Counted from the first letter of the stretch, positions 19,061 to 31,468 are shown. The stretch: 64,000 nt of DNA from Harmothoe impar (GCA_947462335.1 OX381707.1:83786610-83850609), one strand, 5' to 3'. Numbers and translations are program-made. The notes: generated by a model not told the origin, from the sequence alone.

Positions 19061-20200
19061 GTGCATGATCTGTTGACATCTATAACTCATTGACATCTAT
19101 GTCCAGTATGAGTGAAAATGGTAAAGTGCAACTTAAACTTTTGCTGTAGGGAAAATAAGGCACAGATAAGAATAGAAATACATGAAAGCTGGTATGAAAC
19201 ATGTTATACAGCATGTAAATATAAACCCTTTCTGATTGGATCGATTTGGTAAGGCTAATGTCATTGAATGGTTTTTGTTGTTGACAACATGGTGAGCATG
19301 GTTTTGTGATTGACAGTGAACATAATGGTACTGTCTGTAACCGCTGATTCATTTATCTCAATGGTAGCGCACTACTTTAATGTCATTTTGCCATCCTGAA
19401 GCATGATTGTTGCCCTGCCAAGTAACTCGTATTCAAGCATCATGCAGATATGCGACCTATTTAGGCTACCCTACCTACAGGTATTTTTAGTTATAGCCGG
19501 GGAAAAAATTATGTCATTGCTCATTCCGGGCATTTTGTAGTTTCTGCACAAGACTTCGTTGCGCTATGGTGCCACTAGTAGTAAAAGACATGAATCGCCA
19601 TGGTGATATCTCTATAGGATATCTGGGGCAGAGGGATGCCAAGCTGTGTTCCCGCGTTCTGGTATGTAAGACGTGAGCGATAGTCTAGATGTAGAGGGGA
19701 GGTTGTCATGAGAAGAAGGCACAGTTTGCTGTATATTTAAATACGATCAATAGGCCTAGGGACTAGTATCACTGCCCACATCCCCCATTCATGGGGGCGG
19801 GCGGGGGGACTCTAGGTTGTATTGAAGCTTGAGCTGAAGAAAAATGTGGCTTTGACTATGGTAAGGGATGCAATATTTATTTACATCATAAGTAGCCTCC
19901 CGCCCCTGTTATAGGTCTACAATTTGAATGTATTAAATCAATCAGTCATTAAATTGAATCCAGGGGAATCTGTAGCTTAAATAAATATATGTTTGCATTT
20001 TAATTTATCATTTATCATGATGTAAGCTACAAATTGTGTCAGGACATTACGTTGCAACGTGACAGTTGCATAAAAAATGTGTCGATCCCAGACCGTGGTA
20101 CAAGGCACATTTTCCTTGTTTATGTATATGGTATAAGCTTGGTAAGGCCTGGAGTAATCAAGTCAGGAGACATGACACAACTAGGAGCAGTTTAACCAAC
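19061..20200. other. Gene-free stretch
   Basis: Non-coding AT-rich sequence. A repeat segment at 20040-20090 (gttgcaacgtgacagttgca) recurs at 26865-26905. One catcatgc repeat core occurs near 19436. No gene was seen. Confidence 0.4.
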
Positions 20201-20207
20201 ATCTTGT

Positions 20208-20213
20208 TTATTC
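20208..20213 (-). terminator. AATAAA polyadenylation signal, secreted peptide gene A
   Basis: Minus-strand AATAAA. The surrounding sequence (ttaggtagatatgagcagag and the aaagctta block) is conserved at the end of the paralogue near 44769. Confidence 0.6.
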
Positions 20214-20690
20214 CAAAATATCATGTATCTATAAAGCTTACAAAAACATATTGGTATTAGGTAGATATGAGCAGAGTAGAGTATGTTTTAGCATTGTGTT
20301 GGACTAGTCCGGGTGGACTAGTGGACGAAATGGTGGTTATACTCTTACTTAACTGAAAGTCCAATGGAAAAGAAAAACAGAAGAAATTTTGCGGAAAAAC
20401 ACTTCCCTCCCATATTGGGCCCCATGCATAACTCCCTCGATGACTCTGTCACCATGGTAGTGAGTTAGACATTTGGCTGGTTGAGGGTGAGGAAATGTCA
20501 CAAAGAAATTTACCCAATACTTTAGCATTGTAGTACAGATTTTTGTTTTTAACTTCGCCTTGTGTATTTGGGAACATCAAATAACAATGACTTATTGTAG
20601 AATGTAACAGTTCATAGACACAGGAAGAGATCCTGTCATCAAAGGAAAGGATGTGGAAAACTGGCTGTCATCACGCTGATGTGAAGCAAG

Positions 20691-21532
20691 TCATGGCGCT
20701 TGTGTTATTTCGGACCTATCCTCATCTGAAAAATGAACACAAATGATTCATTAATAAATTTGATTGATTTCATAAAATGATTCCCATCGTATTAATGTTT
20801 TATCATGATGTGTCGAATGATATCAGGAATTCAGTAGTCATGATTAAGGACTGAGAATAATTATCAATACTTTTAAATCTGTTATGTAGGTTCTGTATAA
20901 TTGACATACCAGGATTAAAGATACATTATTAGTTAAAACATCCCAAAGTTAAATTGCTTTGGTCAATTATTTTCCAAGTGTTTAACATCACTGTCTGTGA
21001 TATTAATGTTCCCTTTGCTGTAAATTGGAGGTAGGAAGCGACAAATGGTCACGGTGGGGAAGATTGCAGGGAAAATCAGGGGTAATTCAATTATCTTGTA
21101 ATGCACTCCTTAGAGGTCTATTTTTGCCGACAGTATTTTATATGTGACAATACATTGTAGCTTTATCATGCTAAATGATAAACGAGACTCTCAAAACTTT
21201 CCATACCTGCCTGCAATTATACAGATCATGTAATCATATAAATATGAGAGAATCACCTAAAATTGGCTAACCTAGTAGCATTGAAATGGAGGTCAACTAA
21301 GTGGCACTTCTTACAGAGTGGGAGGGTAAAGTTACAAGACACTGTTACAATGGCATGATGTCTGATTCTTACCAGAGTCTGCAGGTCCGGCATCTCGCCC
21401 TCCTCGCCCTCCTCCCCCTCCTCCCTGGCCAAAACCTCCACTCCGCTGGCCAGCAGGTCCTTGAGCAGTTACCATAGGAATGGCAGCCGCCATCACCACA
21501 ACTGCCAGAACAAGTATCAGTGTCCAACGCAT
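20691..21532 (-). CDS. Short secreted Gly-rich peptide, gene A (two coding exons)
   Basis: Coding exon 1 is 21373-21532: acceptor tttacag, then aaaag before the ATG. It encodes a clear signal peptide (MRWTLILVLAVVVMAAAIP) and a Gly/Arg/Gln-rich mature part (GGFGQGGGGGGRGGRD). The donor is tctg|gtaaga. The likely second exon is 20691-20725 after tttttcag; phase 1 joins to give DEDRSEITQAP and a stop, about 64 residues in total. Paralogue B at 46 kb has the same signal peptide and matching exon flanks. Glycine-rich secreted peptides of this size can be antimicrobial or matrix peptides; the function here is unknown. Exon 2 is inferred from splice signals and the paralogue. Confidence 0.6.
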
Positions 21533-23571
21533 CTTTTCTGTAAAGGTAAAACCAAGGATGAATACAGAATAAAATATAAATAAGCTTCAGATACAGTTAC
21601 TACCCTTAAAGGGGCGCTCCTCTGCTGAAAAATCATTTCCAACCAGCGGGGACATTGCAGATGAATATGTCCTATAAAAACCAGCCCTACAATACAGATA
21701 GAGCCCTGATACTACATATATATGCAGTATCAGTTTTTGGGGACTGAAAACACAGTACTGCATATATGCAGTATAGATAGCGGTTATACAGGGGTACTGC
21801 CTATACTGTCAAAGTACTCTTTCGTTGGGTATATATTTTCGGAAATGAAAAATCCGCGAAATATTTGTATGCTTAAGTATGGAATAAATACTTGCAAATT
21901 CCAAAGGAAGGCTTTGGTAACAGCCACATGACCTTGAACTTTTGTTGGGTCTGGGCAGTCAAAACTACTGTTTAGGTATTGTTAGAGTTTTATGCGGGTG
22001 AACTATGATCTGTGAATCGCTATACTCTTTACCTACCAGCAGGTTAGTACAGATGGCGCTACTGTCGCGGCCGCCATATTGGCGTTTTTGAATGGGAAAT
22101 ATATAGCTCAGGTAGACATTTCAGAGAGGTCTTCTGATCACCCCCTGTTGCTGCAGAATGGTACGAGATAGTAGTAGAAGTTGCGTCTGGCTGAGATCTA
22201 CCGTACGGTACTCATTGTTTTTTCCCGATTTTCATCCTAAGCACTCCTTCTACTTTATAATTACCTCAACAACGTTTGTTATTAGAACTATATCTGTCAA
22301 TTTTGCTTGTAAATATTGCTTACATTGTATGCAAATGGCCAGGATTGATGCCTGAAGTGACTCACTTGCGGGGAAGGAATTCAGAAGCCGCGCCATTTGT
22401 ATTGAGGTCACGCCCTGCACAGCTGGATGCTGATTGGTCAACTTGGGACGGGCACTTCCGGCTAGTCTGGTGCCCATATTTTGCTAAATTTCTTCAGTTA
22501 CACCCTCTTACTTGCTTCTATTATATGATATAGGCATTCTGTGTTAATTTCCAATTGATTAATGGCAATATCTATGACGTTCGTACTTGTATTAAAGAGA
22601 TATTCACGATCCCGGTGCCCCTCCCATAGTATGTTTTATCAGCGATATTAAGTACATCTATAAAACATATTATATCTAAGGCCGCTTAATTATAATTATT
22701 AGCTTTGCGAATACTTTTGGGAAATAAGAGGTGTGGAAGGGAGGCTTTTTATTTTATTTGATACTCATATATTATGCCCTGAGGGTGGCCAATTTTTATT
22801 TTTATTTAGGTTTAATTACTCCCAACTCCCTCTGGGATAATAACTCAGATTGCAAATACCGTAGCCTAACAACTAGTCTATGAGACAGTGTGGAAACATA
22901 TCATTCATCAAACTTCAGCCTTGGGAGCTAAAGAAAGAAGACACAAATATGAAAGCATTTCACTGAAAGCATTTCTTCTTCATTTATCTTTAAAAAGTAT
23001 TTTTGACGGTGTGAATGACTTTGAGCTATGAGCTGGGACAGTGTCTTTGTGTCCTCTCTGCAGGTGTGACCTACAATGATATAGATTAATGGGCATCTGT
23101 AGGTGGCCTTTACTCCATGACCCACAAGGGATGAATAGTGATTCAATGTGCTATTCTTTTCTAAACATGTTTATTGACCACGCCCCACATCATGAGATAC
23201 AACCTACAAGACTCTGTACATTGTAGAACACAACCAAAACTATGTAAACACATGTAAGCTATTTCTATCCAACTGCATCACTGGCAGTAAAGCTTAATTA
23301 GATATCAAATATGCCAATATTTGTCATTTTTTATTCATGTTTTCCATTAACTAATATATACCTACAAGCATTAATGTTCCTCCCCTAATGTGTCTATCAT
23401 TAGACATACATTAATTTGTGGTATAACTATCATCGTAGCTATACAAAACCTCATAAGGGCTGGCTCATATTTGAAGTACCGTAAAACCTCGCGTATAAGC
23501 CGCGGCTAGTACTCAAGTCATATCGGGGGTGGGGCTAATTGGATCGGGTTAGGGTGTGGCTTATACGCGAG

Positions 23572-24310
23572 GCTTTGCTACTAGGGTACACGATAATCAG
23601 TTCCATTTTTATACATGTTTTTCATTAACAAAGGCAATCAATTAACATATACCTACACGCATTATGATTCATCCTCTAAGGCCAAAAAAAATGAGGTTTG
23701 TTTCAGGTAACCCGACCGACCCTATCATAACAGGGCCCACCCTATGTTTTTTTTATAGAATTTTGAAGAAATTTCCGTATTTTTATCTTTTTTTGTTGTC
23801 AATTTTCGGGTCTTTGGAACGGCCGGCTGGTATTTTCATGTAAAAAAAAAAGTTAGAAAAAAACCCCTACATTTTCCTAATCTGGCCTAATGTGAATATA
23901 CACAAGTCTTTATGGTATGTACTGTTTGTTGTCCCAGTGCATGGATACCAAGGGTTCTATATCCTATATCCTTCTTATGGATACCGCCTCGGCAAGCTAC
24001 TCACTAGTGCAATAATCATGCATCATGATGACAAGGAAATGCAATAGAGGCTTTACTACTAGGGTACACCATAATCAGATCCATTTTATTTATGTTTTTC
24101 ACTAACAAAGGCAATCAATTGACCTACACGCATTGCGATTCATCCCCTAATGTGTATACACAAGGCTTTATTGTATGTACTGTTTGTCGTCACAGTGCAT
24201 GGATACCAAGGGTTCTATATCCTATATGCTTCTTATGGATACCGCCTCGGCCAGCTACTCACTAGTGCGATAATTATGCATCATGATGACAAGGAAATGC
24301 AATAGAACAG
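23572..24310. repeat. Tandem duplication, left copy interrupted by a MITE
   Basis: Sequence from ctttactactagggtacac to catgatgacaaggaaatgca occurs twice: 23572-24050 and 24051-24306. The left copy carries an extra block of about 200 bp at 23681-23886; the right copy represents the empty site. Confidence 0.75.
23681..23886. mobile_element. PIF/Harbinger-like MITE, TAA target
   Basis: The left end ggccaaaaaaaatgagg and right end tctggcc are flanked by TAA on both sides, and the adjacent tandem copy lacks the insert. A second family member lies at 58956-59249 with TTA flanks. A 3 bp TWA duplication and GGCC ends fit PIF/Harbinger. Confidence 0.65.
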
Positions 24311-24719
24311 CATGTAGCCCTTAGATGGTTAATTTCAAGGGCTTAGGTCACCTTTTATTGATAACTTGGATTACCGGCACTCAGAGCAAATATTTTGAGG
24401 GGCGGGAGGAAAAAAAAAAAAAAGCTGCCCTTCAGTACTGAAATTTTCCGGGGGGGTGGGAGGAAAAAAAAAAAAAAAGGAGCATGGAAAAGTCTTCTTT
24501 TGGGTATCAAATGAGGGTATTTTGAGAAATATTCCCAAATATCCCCCATTTTGAAGGCCTAAGTCTGGGTGTTTGCTAGTCAGCATGTACTTTCTTTCTT
24601 TTTTTTTTTGGCTAAAATTCTCAGAAAATCCCATCGGAGGGGGGGTAAAAAATATGCCAAAATATGCCAAAATTCTCATCGGCGGATTCGGGCCTTATAT
24701 GTCGCACTGAGACCTACCT

Positions 24720-24870
24720 CCTCTTTACCTGGATGTAGACAGTACAGGACTGTGGTAGGACTCGGTGCTGGGGTGTCTGGACTCTGTGCTGGGGTGTCTG
24801 GTGTCTTTCTGATGGAGGTAACCTGCACTGTCTGTTACCTTCTGTGTCGTGAGCCTCACTGCAGGATGGC
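24720..24870 (-). other. Probable upstream (5' UTR) exon of gene A
   Basis: Shares a diverged but clear block with 49615-49767: tggatgtagacagtacagga / gatgtagacacaaaacc, ggtgctggggtgt, ttctgtgt and gcctcactgcagga / gcgtcactacagga. Candidate donors are ccag|gtaaag or gag|gtaggt on the minus strand. In both loci the block lies 3.2-3.4 kb upstream of the signal-peptide exon. Joining the two in frame gives a stop, so a non-coding exon is likelier than a coding one. Confidence 0.45.
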
Positions 24871-25657
24871 AGATAGGCACAATGCTGTGACGTCTTGTGG
24901 GTGACGTCATTCAGATTTTCCAACCCCATGCCCAGGGTAGATTCACCATGAGATGAACACATAACCTGAGGTCATACTTATGATGAAATTGCTGATCACC
25001 AGAGTTATTGAAACCAAGGATAATAGCCATTTTGGGCCATTTCTGAATATTTGACCTTGAAAAGAGTGACCTTGACCTTGGCTAAAGTCATTATAATTTC
25101 TCATGGATCAAGGTCTTACCCTACCTTGACATGAGATTTTGCACCTGCCATGTTGATATTAAAAGAGCCCTAGCTCTAGCCCTATTTTTGAATGATCTTG
25201 ACCTTTGACCTTGCCCTACTTTTTTTCTATGATCGTTAGGCGCAATAGGTTATTCAGGTTATTAATTTAGCTTTGACTTCTAGTCTTTGTTCTTTTCGTA
25301 AGAATGACACTTAGAGTCTACAAGTATTCACAAGTAAATAGCTTACACTGCTTGAATAACCATATATTGCAAGTGCCCTTCTCAGGGTTTGTGTCCGACT
25401 CCAGGTGACTCTACTCTATTCATTATTTTCCCCACCCAATAATTATTTGTGAACTCCCCCTGTATAACGTAGCTATTACTGGTCTGAAGCTGATCATTCA
25501 CTGTCATCATGCTCAGTGTAAACCATGTTTATTGGGGCAGAGTGGTGAGAATTAATGGTGTTTTGGCTAGGTCTGTTACGGTTGAATGGGTAGTAATAGA
25601 TCAGTGTACCTAGAGTGGAGATAGACCCAGTTCTCGACTACCAAAGGGGTTATTATA

Positions 25658-25917
25658 GGCTGTGTCTCACCAGATTGGGCCATTGTGAATGTCTTTGACC
25701 GGGTGCCATCTTTGAGGCAGGTGAAGATATATATAGTTATAACCACCACCATTTTCTTTATTTTATCCCTTACATATCAACGAGGAAATTCACTTTTCTT
25801 AAATCTTTTATTTTATGGTGGCTGGTCAAAGATGGCACCCAGGCAAAGATATCACCCAGTCAAGGATGGCCCCGAGTCAAAGACGTTTATATTGGCCCAA
25901 ACTGGTGAGACACAGCC
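25658..25917. mobile_element. MITE with GGCTGTGTCTCAC ends, copy 2
   Basis: Complementary 13 bp ends and TATA on both sides (25654-25657, 25918-25921). The interior has gaccgggtgccatcttt-type repeats around an AT-rich core. Confidence 0.85.
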
Positions 25918-26034
25918 TATAGTGAATCTTTAATGACCTCTACAAAAACTACCTACTTGATGTATAAGCAGCACCTGGTACGCAAGTCAGATCGCCAGGG
26001 CCACTGAAATTTGTTCCCTATGCGGTTTATAGAA

Positions 26035-26545
26035 TCTGTTCCTGTCTCTGTCCCTGTCTCTATCTCTGTCCCTTTCTCTATCGCTATATCTGTCTATAGC
26101 TCTGATCCTGTCTCTGTGCTGGACTCTGTCTCAGTCCCTATACCTGTCTATGGCTCTGTCTATGGCTCTGTTCCTGTCCCTGTCGCTGCCTTTATCCCTA
26201 TCTCTGTCTATATATCTGTTCCTGTCTCTGTCCCTGTCTCTATATCTGTCCCTTTCTCTATCGCTATATCTGCTCTGTTCCTGTCTTTGTCCTTGCCTCT
26301 GTCTCTGTCCCTATACCTGTCTGTGGCTCTGTTCCTGTCTCTGTCCCTGTTATCCTCTCTGTCTTTGTTCCTGTCCCTGTCTCTGCCTCTGTCTCAGTCT
26401 CTATCCCTATCTCTGTCTATATCTCTGTTCCTGGATCTGTCCTTGCCTCTGTCTCTGTCCCTATACCTGTCTGTGTTTCTGTTCCTGTCCCTGTCCCTGT
26501 CATTCTCTCTCTCTGTATGTCTCTGTCCCTGTCCCTGTCTAACTT
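26035..26545 (+). repeat. (ctgtctctgtccctgt)n low-complexity array
   Basis: About 500 bp of imperfect 6 bp units (ctgtcy, ctgtcc). The long open frames in it are repeat artefacts. Confidence 0.85.
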
Positions 26546-27714
26546 TATCAAACTTTCCTCAAATTTGACTGCCCAGAACTCATCCATTATCTACTGCAGA
26601 GGTTGTTGTTCACGAAGCATGTACTCAGTTACCCTGGGAGTTCCTGTCTGAGACCTGCACAATGGGTGTCTTTCAGGGGGGGGGGGACAACGCCGCGGCT
26701 CCGCCTGGTGTTTAACGCATGCGTAACATTGTCCACTGATCTGTTAGCTCTTCAACTTAGCCTGTCTGACAAAATGTCATATTACTCTTATAATAACACA
26801 TGTGACAGAAAGTCAATGCTACATCCTCATCAAAAAGACTTAACCCTTTGAGACAGGAAATTATGTTGCAACGTGACGGTTGCATAAAAAATGTGTCGAT
26901 CCCGCCCTGCCAAGTTCCCACGCGCTGCTGTGGTCTACTAGTGTGTAGGCCTATGCCGGAGGAGGGTGTGGGGGGGGGGGCTTAACAAATGGTCACCGTT
27001 TGCGCTGATAATAGGCCACAGTTTTACGTCATAGGGGTGTCATTTTCCATCCTATTTAGTGAGGGAGTGGGCCCACAATCCCAGCCCCCGAAGGGGCTGG
27101 TTGTTATGAAACCACCTTCAAAATGTAGTGCCCCTTTCATTGGGACGAAACTTCACATTCTGGTGGATCACCCTGTGGCCTATTTGAGGTTATTCAGGTT
27201 ATTATAATGGGACTACGACTTATAGTATTTGTTCTTTTTGAAAAAATGACAACGCATGAATAACCACAAATGCAAGTGTCCTTCTCAGCGTTTGTGTCGT
27301 ACACTGAAAATCCATAGTTTGAAAGGGTTAGTCAGTACAGACTAACCCAGGTTGGTCATACGAGTGTTAGTCACAATGGCAAAGTTATATTCAAAAATGA
27401 CCAAGGGGTCAGTCAGTAGTGGCTAAACTAGGTCCATCATTGGTGTGTTGTATTTGTATAACACTAGTTCGTGCCACCTGTGATGACCACTCAGTGGCTC
27501 CCCCTGGAAATAAAAAGACTAAGGTGGGTTGGTCAGTAGTGACCAACCTGACAATAATAACTAATCTAGGTTGGTGGTATAGGGAGCCAAAAAATGACTA
27601 ACTAGGTTAGGCACTAGTGACTGAGAGGTTGGGTGTATAGGGAGCCTAGGAATATCAGTGTTCTCCAGGTGACTATACCTTATACATTATGTTCTTCCCA
27701 CAAAAATGTATGGT
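26546..27714. other. Gene-free stretch between the duplicated segments
   Basis: Contains a G-run at 26675-26685, the cgtgacggttgcataaaaaa repeat (26867-26905) and loosely repeated gactaacc(ta)aggttggt units at 27330-27640. No gene is supported. Confidence 0.4.
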
Positions 27715-28075
27715 AACGGTTATGAACTCCCCCTGTATAACGTAGCTGTTACTGGCCTGAAGCTGATCATTCACTGTCATCAAGTTCAGTGTAACCACGC
27801 CTTTTGTTTGCTTGTGTAGTTTAACTCGCCATTGACTAGTGCACAGGAGACTTAAAACCAGGAGAAACCTTTGTGCAACTTACATGATGGATGGAAATCA
27901 GGGCGTGGGACAGAGCGGCGAAAGTGAATGGTGTTTTGGCTAGGTCTGTTGAATGGGTAATAATAGATCTGTGTAACTAGAGTGGAGATAAGTTGGGTTG
28001 AATAAAGTTTTTATTGACCAAGTCTTTCAAACAAATAGATAGACCCAGTTCTTGACCACCAAAGGGGCTATTATA

Positions 28076-28349
28076 GGCTGTGTCTCACCAGATCAGGCCC
28101 TTGTGAACTTCTTTGACCGGGTGCCATCTTAGCTTTGACCTCCTGACAGAAAACAGTTTATTTAGGGCAGGTGAAGATATATATAGTTATAATGGCCGCC
28201 ATTTTCTTTGTTTCATCCTTTACATATTAACGAGGAAATACATTTTTCTTAAACATTTTTTATATAGTGGGTGATCAAACATGGCACCTGTCCAAAGATG
28301 GCAGCCAATCAAAGACGTTTATATTGGCCCAAACTGGTGAGACACAGCC
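28076..28349. mobile_element. MITE with GGCTGTGTCTCAC ends, copy 3
   Basis: Same ends and the same TATA duplication as copy 2. It lies at the corresponding place in the duplicated segment, so it is a copy by duplication rather than a separate insertion. Confidence 0.85.
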
Positions 28350-28381
28350 TATAGTGCATCTTTAGTTAACTCTACAAAAAA

Positions 28382-28639
28382 CACAGGCTTGCACTGAGTG
28401 TGTTGTGGGAGAGATGGCTGGCAGGGGGTTGGTGGTATTAGGGTAAGGCCTGACACTGTGGTGGACCGGTCATCTGGACACCTAGACTCAGACCAGGTAT
28501 ACACCAGAGCTATCTGCTGACTGGAAATTACACTACATATCTGAGTCTAGGTGTCCAGATGACTGGTCTACCAGAGTGTCAGGCCTTAACCCTAATACTA
28601 CCAACCCCTGCCAACCAACATGCTCAGTGTAGGCCTGTG
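28382..28639. mobile_element. hAT-like hairpin MITE, copy 1
   Basis: A long palindrome: left arm cacaggcttgcactgag, then aaggcctgacactgtggtgg; the right arm is the complement. Flanks acaaaaaa / acaaaagc match an 8 bp duplication imperfectly. The sister segment at 25935-25950 shows the empty site (acaaaaac). Confidence 0.75.
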
Positions 28640-28775
28640 ACAAAAGCTACCTACTTCATGTATAAGCAGCGCCTAGTACCCAAGTCATGGCGTGGCTTAT
28701 AAGGGATTTTAGATGTATACAACAATACTTAAATTGTCCTTAATCAGTTTCCCTATGCGGTTAATATAATAGAAT

Positions 28776-29325
28776 ATGTTGCCGTCTCTGTCCTTGCCTC
28801 TGTCTCTGTCCCTGTACCTGTCTCTGTCTCTGTCCCTGTCCCTGTCCCTGTCTCTGTCTCTGTCCCTGTCCCTGTATCTGTCTCTGTCTCTGTCCCTGTA
28901 CCTGTCTGTGGCACTGTTCCTGTCTCTGTCTCTGTCTCTGTCTCTGTCCCTGTACCTGTCTCTGTCTCTGTCTCTGTCCCTGTACCTGTCTCTGTCTCTG
29001 TTCCTGTACCTGTCTGTTTCCCTGCCCCTGTCCATGTCAATATCCCTGTCAAAGTCCCTCCTTCTCTCCTAGTCTCTGTCCCTGCCTCAGTCCCTGTCCC
29101 TGTCTCTGTCTCTGCCTCTGTCCCTGTCTATATCTTTCTCTGTGTCTCTGTCCCTGTCTCTGTCCATGTCTCTGTCCTTGTCTCTGTCTCTATCCCTATT
29201 TCTGTCTATATCCCTGTCTCTCTCTCTATCCCTGTCCCTTCTCTAACCTTGCCCCTGTCTCTCCCTCTCTCTGTTCGTGCCTCTGTCCCTGTTCGTGCCT
29301 CAGTCTCTGTCTTTATACCTGTCCT
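28776..29325 (+). repeat. (ctgtctctgtccctgt)n low-complexity array
   Basis: Imperfect 6 bp units as at 26035. Open frames on both strands (Leu/Ser or Arg/Asp dipeptides) are artefacts. Confidence 0.85.
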
Positions 29326-29596
29326 TTTTTTAATCCCACAAAAAGTAACTGCATGTTAAAACACCATGTCATTCTGAAAAGTTTAGAAAACATTCCTAAA
29401 TGAGGTCATGGAATATGTGGGGAGAGATAGAGAGGGAATGCTAATTATCACGCTGCATCGCTTATATGATAGGTGGAAGGCCGTAGTGTTATGTGTTGCT
29501 GCGTCGAGGGGTTTATGGGAGGGGTGCCGGGACTACATTAATCACTCTCAAAGCAGAGTCCCAGATACAGGCCCAGGTGAAAGGTTTGCCCCCACA

Positions 29597-29913
29597 CACA
29601 GGCGTCCACTGAGCCGTGTTCTGGTGGAGATTGTCCGCAGAGGGTATGTAGTATTAGTGTAAAGGCCTGACACTGTTGTGGTTCGGTCATCCAGGTGACC
29701 ACGTGACCAAACACTACATAGAGGTAGTTCCCACAAGTATCACCAGGCCTATACTGGAGCCCTCTTCTGTCTGCTGTGGGAACTACCTCTATGTAGTGTT
29801 TGGTCACGTGGTCACCTGGATGACCGAACCACAACAGTGTCAGGCCTTTACACTAATACTACATACCCTCTGCGGACAATCTCCACCAGAACATGGCTCA
29901 GTGTAGGCCTGTG
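29597..29913. mobile_element. hAT-like hairpin MITE, copy 2
   Basis: Near-perfect palindrome, arms about 130 bp (ctggtggagattgtccgcag, aaaggcctgacactgttgtg, taggtagttcccaca-type blocks), loop about 40 bp. A perfect 8 bp duplication CCCCCACA flanks it (29589-29596, 29914-29921). The ends match copy 1. Confidence 0.85.
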
Positions 29914-29925
29914 CCCCCACATATA

Positions 29926-30840
29926 ACTACCTTAACAAATATGTGGCACGGCGCAGTGTGTGCCAATAATATGGTATTTCTTTTCTGAACTAGTTTTATA
30001 TTTGTGCTGCCACCTAGGTCTATCTGGGGGTACTTATAGTTAAAGGAGCTCTGGAAGACATGATGGTGAATTCACAGATGAATCTCGATTAGCGGGAAGA
30101 GCGGATTTTAAAATAATATTGTCAAAATTATGTGCATTATACAATGGAAAGCTGATAATAATTGAAAAAATAATATGTGACTCCCAAACTAATACATGGA
30201 ATATCCAATTTTTCATTGATTTTTCTCAAAAAAAGAAGAAAATATCACCAGATATCCAGAGAAAGGTGACTATTGGGGTATACACTAAACAAGTCATTGC
30301 TTTTGCCCTAGAAAGTATCACAACTGTAAAATATAGATTGCCATCTAAATAGTAAGTATGTATTTGTCAAACAGTTTATTAGGTGGGATAATGCATACAG
30401 CTCATCACCCAAATTACCCGTAGTGGAACAACAACACTAGCAGTACCTCACCTGGGCAGTGCTTTTAATTACCCATTCAGGTGGAACAGGCCTGCCCAGG
30501 GCCAGTGCAAGGAAAGGCTAAGTTAATGGGTAGTAGTATGAAAATCATATGACACAGAGCCAAGTGGGGTTTGGCTTATGAACATATCTTTATCATGGCA
30601 TATCTTGGTGAACTATGGTTATATGAACCACACAATAACAGGGTATACTCTGGTGCATTATGGTTTAACATGATACATCCTAGTTTATTATTGTAAATCT
30701 TAATATTTACCATGGTATTTTTTACCTAGGTCTCTCAAGCGGCCCAGCTTCAGAGTAGACTCTATCTATTAATCATGACACGTTCAAGGGGGGTTAAACA
30801 AATTTTCGGCTGTCCGTCTGCAGGTTACTACAATTTCTAT
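29926..30840. other. Gene-free stretch
   Basis: AT-rich sequence with one 77-codon frame (30119-30352) of no recognisable family. No gene is supported. Confidence 0.4.
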
Positions 30841-30843
30841 GCT

Positions 30844-30922
30844 AGAAATTAAGGTGCCCTGGTCAAAACTGCTCCAACTGACTGTGAGACTCCCTTCTCT
30901 ATGCGAGAAATTAAGGCACCAT
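30844..30922 (+). repeat. Direct repeat that contains the target of element 2
   Basis: The sequence gaaattaagg(t/c)(g/a)cc..tggtcaa(a/g)ac occurs intact at 30844-30870 and again, split by element 2, at 30909-30922 plus 42714 onward. Confidence 0.6.
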
Positions 30923-31310
30923 AGTAGTATAGTATGTATCGGAACGGGACTATAGTTAACTACTGTTTATTACTCAATCGACATGCAGCCAATCAGAGGC
31001 CTCCATTTGGTCACGTGACCCCCTCATTTGCATAATTACGTAATAGGCCACGCCCCCTCATTTGCATAATTACGTAATAGGCCACGCCCCCTTGATCACC
31101 AGCCAATCAGAGGCTTCCATTTGGTCACGTGACCCCCTCATTTGCATAATAGGCCACACCCCCTTGATCACGTGACCCTTTCATTTGCATAATAAGCCAC
31201 GCCCTCTTGATCACCAGCCAATCAGAGGTCGCCATTTGGTCACGCGACCCCCTCATTTGCATAATAGACCACGCCCCCTTGATCACGTGACCCCTTCATT
31301 GACATGATAG
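30923..31310 (+). repeat. Element 2 left TIR with octamer/E-box/CCAAT array
   Basis: After the shared outer 95 bp, the TIR is a series of cctcATTTGCATaa octamers (5), ccacgcccccttgatca, GCCAATCAGAGG and gtCACGTGac units, with aattACGTAAta palindromes. An inverted counterpart ends at 42713. Confidence 0.88.
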
Positions 31311-31334
31311 ACCACAACAACATCACGTGACTAT

Positions 31335-31412
31335 CTTTGTTTGTAAACAACACCACGTGGCTCTCTTTGTTTGTAAACAACACCACGTGGCTCTCTTGTT
31401 TGTAAATAAGAC
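31335..31412 (+). repeat. Inner TIR module gtttgtaaacaacaccacgtgg, two copies
   Basis: Two copies of tttgtttgtaaacaacacca followed by cgtggctctc. The same module occurs in both TIRs of element 1 (about 9585 and 18600-18650). Confidence 0.85.
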
Positions 31413-31468
31413 CTACTAAGTTTAGGCATAGGTAACAGCAGTGTTTGTAAATAACGCCTACTATGTTT

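Larger units (their letters stand above)
21533..24719. other. Putative long intron of gene A with nested repeats
   Basis: Contains a fragment of the ggaaggctctggtaac hairpin family (21900-21960), a short inverted element with ctcgcgtataagcc ends (23485-23575), a roughly 260-480 bp tandem duplication (23572-24310) and A-rich/G-rich simple sequence at 24395-24480. No other gene is supported. Confidence 0.5.
25435..26545. repeat. Segmental duplication, copy A
   Basis: Shares in order with 27715-29325: gaactccccctgtataacgt; the gaccaccaaaggggctatta region; the GGCTGTGTC MITE; ctacctactt-atgtataagc; and a ctgtctctgtccctg array. Copy B carries one extra hairpin insertion. Confidence 0.75.
27715..29325. 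repeat. Segmental duplication, copy B
   Basis: Diverged copy of 25435-26545 that includes the shared MITE and ctgtcy array, plus a later hAT-like hairpin insertion at 28382-28639. Confidence 0.75.

Noticed and set aside
26011..26568. Long Ser/Val/Leu-rich frames
   Set aside because: Products of the ctgtctctgtccc repeat.
28709..29072. Arg/Asp-Tyr and Thr/Gly-rich frames on the minus strand, Leu/Ser on the plus strand
   Set aside because: Same hexanucleotide-type repeat read in different frames.
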